Assembly (NCBI GenBank): GCA_018713105.1
Contig: DVFT01000032.1
Span: 1 to 37,528, forward strand
Reading direction: 5' to 3'
Source of the DNA: Candidatus Limivivens merdigallinarum
GTDB taxonomy: Bacteria > Bacillota > Clostridia > Lachnospirales > Lachnospiraceae
Length of the DNA: 37,528 nt
Of this stretch, positions 15,482 through 23,112 are shown piece by piece (position 1 is the stretch's first letter; every line of letters begins with the position of its first letter). A program made the position numbers and the translations under genes. The notes beneath the pieces are model-generated. The model searched no databases. It saw only the letters and a program-made list of their open reading frames with translations, and was not told where the DNA came from.

Positions 15482-17062
15482 TTAATCTTTATTGCTACGA
15501 AGTTTTTGACTTTTGCTGTTAGGATACTCCCCGGACATCCGATGCCTTCCCCTTTGCAGGGGCAGGCTGTCCTCCAGCCCATAGAGCACGCACAGGAAAA
15601 ACACGGGCGTGAAGTTCAGAAGATACCTGGATTTCGTCTCCCAGAAAGCAAAAAACAGCAGCGCCCCGAAGATACAGAGATGGATCAGGGTTCGGGGACT
15701 GTTTTTGCTCCGGATCCCCTTCCCAATGGACAGCAGGAAAAACAGGTACATGGTGAGCACAAACACCGTCGTGTAGTTGTAAAAGATTCCATAATACTTC
15801 CCATCCGTCCTGGTGAAATCCTGAATCACGGTCCGTTTCTGATTCCAGGTCAGGTGGATCTGCTGGGTATACTTTCCGTCGCCCCAGGTCGCCGCGATCT
15901 TTTGGAATTCAAAGTTCAGAAATCCAGCCAGACCGCCGTATCCCTCGATCTTCTCCCGTGCTCTTTCCCAGTCCGCCCGGCTCTTCTCCTCCTTGGTGGG
16001 ATAGGAATAGGTGTAGTCGAAATCCGTCCGGTTGTAGCCTCCCGTCCCGCTCATGGACATCATCACCCAGTGCGCCATCGGGAAGGTCAGCGCCTCCTCC
16101 CGGCTCATATCGATCCAGCTTGCATGCCGGACGTACCAATTCCATCCTCCCACACTGCCTCCAAAGCAGAGGAAGGCTGTCAGGACAAGCAGCGCAAACC
16201 GTTTGATTCCCACCTTCCGGCGCATTACCTCCAGGATTCCATAAATCAAAAGAGCCACCGCCACAATCAGGCAGCTTCCTTTCAAAAGGAAGCCAGCCGC
16301 CAGGCAGAGCCCTAAGCCCGCCGCCAGAAGGTTTCTCTTTCGGCTCTTCGACTCCTTAAGCCGGAGATACAGATAGATCGACAGTACTGGAAAGGGCAGC
16401 GTCATCGTATCCGTATAAAACCGGCTGACATTGATGTAGTAGGGGACAAACAGACAGGCGATTACCAGGAAAAAGAACGCCGCCCTGTTTCCAAGGAGCC
16501 GCCTTGCCACCCGGCTTCCAAGCCAAACCGAACACAGGATGACAGCAAGGTTCAGAAGGATTGCCATGTAGACTCCAAGGTCCGTATCCATGGAGATCCC
16601 AAACCCGCAGACAATGCGGTAAAAGCAGGTCATCAAAAACAAAATGGGGAGGTTATTGGGATAAACCACGAAATATTCGTTGTTGGTCATATTGGTGATG
16701 GTAGTGATCTCATTGTGCTCATTGAACACATCGCTGACCTTCCCGTCCTCAATAATCTCCATGGCGCTGTAATAGACCATCCCCAGATCGGTCCGAAGCT
16801 TCGGGATCAGCCACCAGCCCGTTACCGCCATGACAGCTGCCATGGCGATCAGAATTACTGCGGTAGCCGCATTCAGCCTTTGGTCTGTGATATTCTTTGT
16901 CCCAAGAATCTGGTAGATCCCCATAACAGCCACAAAAGATACCGCCGTCAGCGCCAGAAGCAAAAAAGGCTCCTGCTCCCCCGCCAGGATATAGAGAACC
17001 ACTACGGCAAACAGCGCCAGAAAGACCGCGTGAAAGATTTGAGAGAGCCGATCCCCGATCAT
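15482..17062 (-). CDS. Polytopic GT-C fold glycosyltransferase-like membrane protein
   Basis: Integral membrane protein of 526 residues with about eleven hydrophobic segments, resembling the ArnT/PMT (GT39/GT83) superfamily that moves sugars from polyprenyl phosphate carriers to acceptors outside the membrane. After the first segments, an extracytoplasmic loop carries RTDLGMVYYSAMEIIEDG, where Asp in the first loop is the position used by GT-C enzymes. A later soluble region lies around 330-400. The start overlaps the GT2 gene's stop by 4 nt, so the two are co-translated. GT2 plus GT-C pairs typically glycosylate teichoic acids, lipids or surface proteins. A flippase gene (GtrA-like) is not visible next to it. 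Confidence 0.78.
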   Translation of the reverse strand: MIGDRLSQIFHAVFLALFAVVVLYILAGEQEPFLLLALTAVSFVAVMGIYQILGTKNITDQRLNAATAVILIAMAAVMAVTGWWLIPKLRTDLGMVYYSAMEIIEDGKVSDVFNEHNEITTITNMTNNEYFVVYPNNLPILFLMTCFYRIVCGFGISMDTDLGVYMAILLNLAVILCSVWLGSRVARRLLGNRAAFFFLVIACLFVPYYINVSRFYTDTMTLPFPVLSIYLYLRLKESKSRKRNLLAAGLGLCLAAGFLLKGSCLIVAVALLIYGILEVMRRKVGIKRFALLVLTAFLCFGGSVGGWNWYVRHASWIDMSREEALTFPMAHWVMMSMSGTGGYNRTDFDYTYSYPTKEEKSRADWERAREKIEGYGGLAGFLNFEFQKIAATWGDGKYTQQIHLTWNQKRTVIQDFTRTDGKYYGIFYNYTTVFVLTMYLFFLLSIGKGIRSKNSPRTLIHLCIFGALLFFAFWETKSRYLLNFTPVFFLCVLYGLEDSLPLQRGRHRMSGEYPNSKSQKLRSNKD

Positions 17063-17991
17063 AGGAAATCCCCCACGCTTTTCTCCACGGTAAACCTGGG
17101 TCTTCCCTTGGTCTCCAGATAGATCTTTCCGATATATTCTCCCAGGATCCCTGCCCCCACAAGCTGAATCCCGAGAGCCGCCCAGATTGACACCAGGATG
17201 CTCCGGTTCTCTTTTTTCATGACAGGCATAAAAAGCAGGCTGCCTGTCAAAATCAAGAATCCCGATACCGTCAGAAACGAAAGTGGTTTGCTGCTGAAGG
17301 AAGTCACCCCGTCCACGGCAAGCGCCGCCATCTTTTTTAAGGGATATTTACTCTTGCCCGCCAGCCGTTCCTTCCTCTCATATCTGACAATGCTGGTCTG
17401 AAATCCCAGCCTTGGCATGATCCCTCGGAGAAACAGGTTGACCTCTTTGTATTTTTCCAACTCCTCCAGCGCTCTCCTGCTCACCAGGCGGTAGTCCGCA
17501 TGGTTGTAGATCAGCTCTACCCCCAGCTTCTTCATCAAACGATAAAATCCCTCCGCGGAGAGACGTTTGAAGAGGTGATCCACTAAGCGGCTGCTCCGCA
17601 CCCCGTAGACGATCTCGCTTCCCTTCTGGAACTCCCGGATAAACGCATCCAGCACCTCAATATCGTCCTGAAGATCCGCATCCAGCGTGATCACAGCGTC
17701 ACACTTGTCCTTCATCTCCATCATCCCTGCCAGAATGGCATTCTGATGGCCGAAATTTCTGGACAGCTTCAGCCCGCAAACCATCCTTTCCTTCTGCTGT
17801 GCCCGTTCAATCAGCTGCCAAGTCCCATCCCTGGAACCATCATCCACAAACAGGATTCTGCTTTTATCACTGATCAGTCCTCCCTCGATCAAAGACTGCA
17901 TTTTCTTCGTAAGCCTTTCCATACTGCCCGGAAGTACCTGTTCCTCGTCAAAACAAGGCACCACCAGACAGATCCTTGATGTATGATCCAT
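17059..17991 (-). CDS. GT2 glycosyltransferase, polyprenyl-phosphate sugar transferase (GtrB/DPM1-like)
   Basis: Membrane-associated transferase of 310 residues that would load a sugar from a nucleotide donor onto undecaprenyl phosphate on the inner face. The GT-A domain (about 5-230) shows CLVVPCFDEEQVL, LFVDDGSRDGTW, LSRNFGHQNAILAGM and the metal-binding DADLQDD (Asp104-Asp110), then HADYRLVSRRAL. Two C-terminal membrane helices follow at about 243-262 and 267-290, with the family tail GEYIGKIYLETKGRPRF. This architecture is that of GtrB, YkcC and YfdH. The start follows an AGGAAAGGCGG purine run. Its product is presumably used by the co-translated GT-C protein after flipping. Confidence 0.9.
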   Translation of the reverse strand: MDHTSRICLVVPCFDEEQVLPGSMERLTKKMQSLIEGGLISDKSRILFVDDGSRDGTWQLIERAQQKERMVCGLKLSRNFGHQNAILAGMMEMKDKCDAVITLDADLQDDIEVLDAFIREFQKGSEIVYGVRSSRLVDHLFKRLSAEGFYRLMKKLGVELIYNHADYRLVSRRALEELEKYKEVNLFLRGIMPRLGFQTSIVRYERKERLAGKSKYPLKKMAALAVDGVTSFSSKPLSFLTVSGFLILTGSLLFMPVMKKENRSILVSIWAALGIQLVGAGILGEYIGKIYLETKGRPRFTVEKSVGDFL

Positions 17992-18423
17992 ATTATCTGC
18001 CGCCTTTCCTCAAGAATTTTATACTGATAGCTTAACACAGAATTCTGACCAGAAGATAACAAAAATATGTCAGTTTTGACACTTTCTATTGTAACTTTCT
18101 CTGATTTTTCTTTCCCCTCTCTCCATCTCAAGAGCGGTCCCAGACCACACATCCTCCGCCCCTCACCGCCCACACCAGCCCTCAGGCAATCTCCACCCCA
18201 TCCCACCATGCGGCATTGAGCGAGGATGAGACAGACGTTAGTGAAAAAAACTGCGATGGAGAAGTGGGACGCACGTCCCAAGTACCCGCTGTTTGAGCAT
18301 CGTTTGCATCGGCAAACGGTGCGAGTTCGGGTACGCCTTCTCCATCGCAGTTTTTTTCACTTAAGTCTGTCCACCGCAGCGAACGCCGCATGGTGGGATG
18401 GGGTGGGGATTGCCGTCCTTTCT
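17992..18423. other. Gene-free interval of about 430 nt
   Basis: The left part (17992-18184) should contain the promoter of the GT2 gene. I see a minus-strand TATAAA about 35 nt before the start without a convincing -35, and a small dyad TGTCA-GTTT-TGACA at 18068-18081. The right part is the long palindrome listed separately. Reading frames across the palindrome exist on both strands but look non-coding. Confidence 0.7.
18185..18414. repeat. 230-nt imperfect palindrome with nested hairpins (candidate dispersed MITE-like repeat or structured RNA)
   Basis: The outer arms 18185-18214 and 18385-18414 match as inverted repeats at 29 of 30 positions. Inside an internal loop, 18231-18236 pairs with 18365-18370. 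A perfect 25-bp stem joins 18240-18264 to 18337-18361, and 18282-18288 pairs with 18328-18334. Two local hairpins sit within: TGGGAC-gcac-GTCCCA (18265-18280) on the left side and CGTTTGC-atcg-GCAAACG (18301-18318) at the tip. The 25-bp stem carries A7 on one arm and T7 on the other, so either strand could form a terminator. It follows the NadE gene by 9 nt. I recall similar translated fragments in other Lachnospiraceae genomes, which would fit a dispersed family, but I cannot verify this here. No transposase or target-site duplication is visible. Confidence 0.85.
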
Positions 18424-20325
18424 TTAAATTTCCTCCACCCAAATATCACAACAAGCATCACTAGGCATCTTCAAATCCCCCCTGGGAGACACCGCCACCG
18501 TCCCCACTTTCGGTCCGTCCGGCAGGCAGGAACGCTTGAACTGCTGTGCAAAGAACCTCCGGTAGAAGGTATTCAGCCACTTCCGGATTACCTCTTCTTC
18601 ATACACACCGCGAAACGCCTCCTTTGCCAGGCGGAGGATCTTCCGTGCCGGAAATCCGAAACGCAGCACATAGTACAGGAAGAAATCGTGCAGCTCATAA
18701 GGACCCACCAGATCCTCGGTCTTCTGGGCGATTTCGCCGTCTTTCGGCGGCAGCAGCTCCGGGCTCACCGGCGTATCCAAAACGTCCAGAAGCACGGATC
18801 TCAAGGCTTCATCCCCGCAGCTGTCCGCATAATAACGCACCAGGTGGCGCACCAGTGTTTTCGGTACGGAGGCATTTACCCCATACATGGACATATGGTC
18901 GCCGTTATAGGTCGCCCATCCCAATGCCAGCTCCGACATATCTCCGGTTCCGATGACCAGTCCTCCGAAACGGTTCGCCGTATCCATCAAAACCTGGGTT
19001 CTCTCCCGCGCCTGGGAATTCTCGTAGGTGACGTCGTGGACGTTCTCGTCCTGCCCGATGTCCCGAAAATGCTGACGCACTGCTGCCTTGATATCCACCT
19101 CCTTCAAGGTGGCTCCAAGCCGTTTGGTCAGCTCACAGGCATTCTGGTAGGTCCGGTCCGTCGTCCCAAAGCAGGGCATGGTCACGGAAAGAATCTTTTC
19201 CCTTGGGATCCCACAGAGATCGAATGCCTTCGCCGTGACAAGCAGCGCCAGTGTGGAATCCAGCCCTCCCGATATTCCAACCACCGCTGAGGTACAGTGG
19301 GTGTGCTCCAACCGTTTCTTCAGCCCCATCGCCTGGATGGAGAAGATCTCCTCACACCGCTCTGCCTTCTTGTGTTCGTCGGAGGGCACGAAAGGCGCCG
19401 GATCAATGAACCGGGTCAGCTTCGTCTCCTCCTCCGCCAGGGAAATCGGCACAATCTGATACTGTTCCCGCCCTGTAACCCGGAAGGTCGTCTGTTTTCT
19501 CCGGTCATGCAGAAGCCGGTGGACGTCCAGCTCCGTCACCGTGCAGGAATTGACGAACAGCGGCGCCTCGGCAAGGATGGTCCCGTTCTCAGCGATCACA
19601 TTGTGCCCGCCGAACACCAGATCCGTGGAGGACTCTCCCTCTCCAGCCGATGCATAGATATAGCCCGCCAGCAGCCTTGCGGATTGCCCTGCAATCAGGC
19701 TTCTCCGGTAGCTGCTCTTCCCGGTGGTCTCATCGCTGGCGGACAGATTGACCAGGATGGTTGCCCCCGCCAGGGCATGATCCGTGCTTGGCGGATTGGG
19801 CGCCCATAGATCCTCGCAGATCTCCACGGCTACCGTCAGACCTCTGATTTTTTTGTCCTCAAACAGAATCCGCATGCCAAAGGGAACCCTCTCTCCTTCA
19901 AAGTCCACCAGGGAGACCTCTTCCATTCCCTCTGTAAAGTTCCTTGCCTCGTAAAATTCCCCGTAATTGGGCAGATATTTCTTGGGAACCAGCCCCAAAA
20001 GCCGTCCATCGGATATGGCAGCCGCCACATTGTAAAGCTTGCCGTCCTTTTCCCAGGGAAGCCCTACGAATACCAAGGCATCCTTGCCTTTCGTGGCATG
20101 GACGAGGGCGGTCAGCTCTCTTTTAGCGCTTAGGATCAGCTCCTCCTGCCAAAACAAATCCTGGCAGGTATATCCCGTCATGCAAAGCTCCGGGAACACC
20201 ACGATCTTGGCGCCCTGCTCCAGAGCTTCATAAAGCCCCTTTACGATCTCTCTTCTGTTGTGGGCGCAGTCCGCCACCCTTCCCTTCGGGGTGACTGCAG
20301 CCACCTTGACAAATCCGTCAAACAT
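18424..20325 (-). CDS. nadE: Glutamine-dependent NAD+ synthetase
   Basis: Final enzyme of NAD synthesis, 633 residues, which amidates nicotinate adenine dinucleotide using ammonia released from glutamine. The N-terminal nitrilase-like glutaminase domain has the Glu-Lys-Cys triad: Glu46 in VVFPELCMTGY, Lys115 in VPKKYLPNY, Cys170 in VEICEDLW. The C-terminal synthetase domain has the ATP pyrophosphatase P-loop SGGLDST (352-358), followed by GTGDMSELALGW and YGVNASVPKTLV. The length fits the two-domain form. GGAGGAG precedes the ATG. It is the last gene of the operon, 10 nt downstream of hslO, and ends 9 nt before the palindromic element. It connects functionally with the nicotinamidase gene at 10931-11461. 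Confidence 0.96.
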   Translation of the reverse strand: MFDGFVKVAAVTPKGRVADCAHNRREIVKGLYEALEQGAKIVVFPELCMTGYTCQDLFWQEELILSAKRELTALVHATKGKDALVFVGLPWEKDGKLYNVAAAISDGRLLGLVPKKYLPNYGEFYEARNFTEGMEEVSLVDFEGERVPFGMRILFEDKKIRGLTVAVEICEDLWAPNPPSTDHALAGATILVNLSASDETTGKSSYRRSLIAGQSARLLAGYIYASAGEGESSTDLVFGGHNVIAENGTILAEAPLFVNSCTVTELDVHRLLHDRRKQTTFRVTGREQYQIVPISLAEEETKLTRFIDPAPFVPSDEHKKAERCEEIFSIQAMGLKKRLEHTHCTSAVVGISGGLDSTLALLVTAKAFDLCGIPREKILSVTMPCFGTTDRTYQNACELTKRLGATLKEVDIKAAVRQHFRDIGQDENVHDVTYENSQARERTQVLMDTANRFGGLVIGTGDMSELALGWATYNGDHMSMYGVNASVPKTLVRHLVRYYADSCGDEALRSVLLDVLDTPVSPELLPPKDGEIAQKTEDLVGPYELHDFFLYYVLRFGFPARKILRLAKEAFRGVYEEEVIRKWLNTFYRRFFAQQFKRSCLPDGPKVGTVAVSPRGDLKMPSDACCDIWVEEI

Positions 20326-20335
20326 CCTTCTCCTC

Positions 20336-21214
20336 CTAACGGCTTTTTTTCAGCAGCTCCCTGAGCTCTTCCACGGTAAAGGTATAATTGGTATTGCAGA
20401 AATGACAGTTTACCTCAATGGGCTTTCCGTCACGGATCATCTCTGTCAGATCCTTCGCCCCGATGCTGATCAGCGCCTTCTCAATCCGCTCTTTGTCACA
20501 GTTGCAGAAAAACTTCGTGGGAATCTTATCTGTGACCTCAAGCCCGAACTCTCCCAAAAGCTCCTGCAGGATATCCTCCGGCTTCATCCCCTGATCCAGC
20601 ATGGAGGTGACGCTGTCCACCTTGTTCAGTTTCTCCTTCAGGGCTTCGATGATCTTTTCCTCCGTAAAGGGCATCAGCTGAATGATAAATCCTCCCGCCT
20701 GGCGCACCGTGTTGTCCTTTTCCATCAGAACGCCCAAGCCCACGGAGGAAGGCACCTGCTCCGAAGAGGCGAAATAGTAGGTGAGATCCTCCGCGATCTC
20801 GCCGGAAACCAGGTTCACCTGCCCTACATAGGGTTCCTTCAGCCCCATATCCTTGATCACATTCAGCATTCCTCTGCCCACGGCTCCTGCCACATCCAGC
20901 TTTCCTTTGGCATTGGCATGGATCACCACATTGGGATTGTTCACATAACCCTTCACTCTTCCCTGGCTGTCCGCTGTCACGGTGATTCCCCCTAAGGGAC
21001 CATCCCCGCGAACCTGGAGGGTCAGAAGATCCTTCTCCCCCTTCATCATCACGCCCATCATGCTCCCTGCCGTCAAAAGACGTCCCAGAGCCGCTGTCGC
21101 CACCGGGCTGGTGCTGTGGGCATTCCTGGCGTACTCCACCAGTTCTCTCGTCGTTGCTGCAAACGCCCTGATCTGGCTGTCCGCCGCCGTGGCGCGTACA
21201 ATATAATCTGTCAT
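20336..21214 (-). CDS. hslO: Redox-regulated chaperone Hsp33
   Basis: Holding chaperone of 292 residues that is activated when oxidation releases zinc from its C-terminal cysteines, protecting unfolding proteins in the cytoplasm. The four zinc cysteines are present in the CxC / CxxC arrangement: Cys237 and Cys239 (FFCNCDKERI), Cys270 and Cys273 (NCHFCNTNY). The N-terminal core starts MTDYIVRATAADSQIRAFAA with the family segments STSPVATAALGRLLTA and VRGDGPLGGI. I use the ATG at 21214, which overlaps the methyltransferase stop by 4 nt; an upstream ATG at 21253 lies inside that gene. NadE follows after 10 nt. Confidence 0.96.
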   Translation of the reverse strand: MTDYIVRATAADSQIRAFAATTRELVEYARNAHSTSPVATAALGRLLTAGSMMGVMMKGEKDLLTLQVRGDGPLGGITVTADSQGRVKGYVNNPNVVIHANAKGKLDVAGAVGRGMLNVIKDMGLKEPYVGQVNLVSGEIAEDLTYYFASSEQVPSSVGLGVLMEKDNTVRQAGGFIIQLMPFTEEKIIEALKEKLNKVDSVTSMLDQGMKPEDILQELLGEFGLEVTDKIPTKFFCNCDKERIEKALISIGAKDLTEMIRDGKPIEVNCHFCNTNYTFTVEELRELLKKSR

Positions 21215-21987
21215 TGTTTTCCTGCCTTTCCTTTCTCTCTCGCTATAAAACACAGTCTCTCGCTGTCCGCCCGGGGAGGTTCTTTTGTGAACGCATCATA
21301 CACTCCCAGGACCTCAAGCCCTGCGTCTTTTAAAAGCTTTTCGACCCGCTCTGGCTCGTAGGATCTCTGAAGATGTGTCTCCTGATATTTCCGATAGCGT
21401 TGATCCGCCTCTTCTACGAAGATCGTCAGGTCATACTCGTTGATCCCTTCCTCCTCATAAAAGGTATTTTCCCAGATAAAGCTGCAGTTCTCCCGGTTTT
21501 CCGCAATGGTATTGTCTCCCAGAAGCTCCCGGTATTTATAGGGAGTATTCATGTCAAAGAGGAAGATTCCTTCCGGATCCAGATAGTTGTTTGCCAGGCA
21601 AAATACCTCCAGGAGTTCTTCTTCCTTCAGAATGTAATTCATGGAATCGCAGACGCTCACAATGGCGCGTACGGTTCCATACAGTTCAAATTCCCTCATA
21701 TCCTGGCAAAGGTAGAGAATGTCATGTCCGGACTCTTCCTTCTTGTCCATGGCAATCTCCAGCATATCCTCCGAAGCGTCCACGCCGATCATATCGTAGC
21801 CAAGCCCTGCCAGATACTCCGTCATGCTTCCGGTACCGCAGCCAAGATCCAGAACCAAGCCGTCCCGGATCCCATGTTCCCTTAAGACTTCCGCGATAAA
21901 CCTTCCCCACTCCCCGTAGGGAACATCGTCCATAAAGGTATCATACACATAGGCAAAGCCCTGATAGCTTAACAGCTCCTCCGCCAT
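21211..21987 (-). CDS. SAM-dependent class I methyltransferase
   Basis: Predicted cytoplasmic methyltransferase of 258 residues. The SAM-binding motif I is LVLDLGCGTGSMTEYL (46-61), motif II is MIGVDASEDMLEIA, and the post-motif region reads DSMNYILKEEELLEVF. The N-terminus FAYVYDTFMDDVPYGEWGRFI resembles B. subtilis YqeM-type proteins. The substrate is unknown; no RNA-, protein- or quinone-specific motif is visible. It sits 4 nt after the HisC-like gene and overlaps hslO by 4 nt, so expression is coupled to both. Confidence 0.88.
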   Translation of the reverse strand: MAEELLSYQGFAYVYDTFMDDVPYGEWGRFIAEVLREHGIRDGLVLDLGCGTGSMTEYLAGLGYDMIGVDASEDMLEIAMDKKEESGHDILYLCQDMREFELYGTVRAIVSVCDSMNYILKEEELLEVFCLANNYLDPEGIFLFDMNTPYKYRELLGDNTIAENRENCSFIWENTFYEEEGINEYDLTIFVEEADQRYRKYQETHLQRSYEPERVEKLLKDAGLEVLGVYDAFTKEPPRADSERLCFIAREKGKAGKQ

Positions 21988-21991
21988 ACCT

Positions 21992-23056
21992 CTAATTCTC
22001 CTTCACGTATTTTTTCAAAAATTCCAGAAGAGTATCCATCTCCTGATCCGTCCCGATGGAAATCCTGAGATAGTTGTCGATCCTTGGCTTGTTGAAATAC
22101 CGGACGAAAATCTTCTTGATCTTCAACGCCTCGAAAAGCTCCCTTGCCTGAAACCGCTCGTGGGTGGCAAAAATGAAATTCGCCTTGCTGTCTCCGAAGG
22201 TAAAGCCAAGCTTTGAGAGCTCCTTCTTGGTCCGCTCACGGGTCGAAATGATCCGGTTTACGTTCTCCTGAAAATACGCTTCGTCCTCCAGGGCTGCCTT
22301 TCCAGCTGCCAGTGCCGGAAGGTTCATGGTATAGGAATTCACGGAATATTTCACATCGCTCAGATAACGGATCAGATCTTTATTGCCCATGGCGTATCCG
22401 ATTCTCATCCCTGCCATGGAACGGGATTTGGAGAAGGTCTGGACCACCAGCAGGTTGTCGTATTTGTGGATCAGCTCCACCGCGGACTTGCCGCCGAAAT
22501 CAATGTACGCTTCGTCCACCACCACGACCACATCCTGGTTATGGCGGATGATCTCTTCGATCTCGGAGAGCTCCATCAAAAGCCCTGTGGGGGCATTGGG
22601 ATTGGGGAAAATCACTCCCCCGTTCTCTCTATAATAATCCTCCTTCACGATCTCAAACCGGTCATTCAGCGGCTGCCGTTCATAGGGGATGCCATAGACA
22701 TCCGCCCAGACATCATAAAAAGAGTAGGTGACATCCGGGAAAAAGATCGGCTTGCCCGAATGGAAGAACGTCAGAAAGCACATGGACAGCACGTCGTCTG
22801 AGCCAACCCCCACAAAAACCTCCTCCGGGCTTACCTGATAACGCGCCGCCAGCGCAGCCACAAGCTCCTCGCAGGCGGGATCCGGATACAGACGCAGGTT
22901 TTCATAGTTGATGGCATCCAAGGCTTCCTTTACTCTGGGAGAGGGCGGATAAGGATTTTCATTGGTATTCAGCTTGACCATTTCCAGAAATTTCGGCTGC
23001 TCTCCGGGGGTATAGGGTACTACGGTTCGAATATTTTTTTCCCAGGCTTTTCTCAT
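21992..23056 (-). CDS. hisC: Histidinol-phosphate aminotransferase-like PLP enzyme
   Basis: Fold-type I aminotransferase of 354 residues, the usual HisC length. The family start RTVVPYTPGEQPKF and KLNTNENPYPPSP are present, as are NPNAPTG (152-158), VDEAYIDFGG with Asp181 and Tyr184, and the PLP-binding Lys210 in VVQTFSKSRSMAGMRIGY. HisC converts imidazole-acetol phosphate and glutamate to histidinol phosphate. Stand-alone copies outside his operons may instead serve aromatic amino acids, and no other his gene is in the window. The ATG at 23056 is preferred; an upstream ATG at 23116 would add 20 residues and overlap the previous aminotransferase gene. Confidence 0.88.
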   Translation of the reverse strand: MRKAWEKNIRTVVPYTPGEQPKFLEMVKLNTNENPYPPSPRVKEALDAINYENLRLYPDPACEELVAALAARYQVSPEEVFVGVGSDDVLSMCFLTFFHSGKPIFFPDVTYSFYDVWADVYGIPYERQPLNDRFEIVKEDYYRENGGVIFPNPNAPTGLLMELSEIEEIIRHNQDVVVVVDEAYIDFGGKSAVELIHKYDNLLVVQTFSKSRSMAGMRIGYAMGNKDLIRYLSDVKYSVNSYTMNLPALAAGKAALEDEAYFQENVNRIISTRERTKKELSKLGFTFGDSKANFIFATHERFQARELFEALKIKKIFVRYFNKPRIDNYLRISIGTDQEMDTLLEFLKKYVKEN

Positions 23057-23112
23057 GTCTATCTCAACCTTTCTTATCTGCTTGAGTAATCTGTTGTTCG
23101 CCGGCTTTCGGA

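Noticed and set aside
15200-16315. Plus-strand frame opposite the amidohydrolase and GT-C genes
   Set aside because: It spans two real genes and a promoter on the other strand. There is no domain or initiation signal.
18182-19290. Reading frames across the palindrome and into nadE on both strands (18226-19290 plus, 18182-18442 minus)
   Set aside because: They translate the two strands of a palindromic repeat or run antisense through nadE, with no ribosome binding site or protein-like composition.
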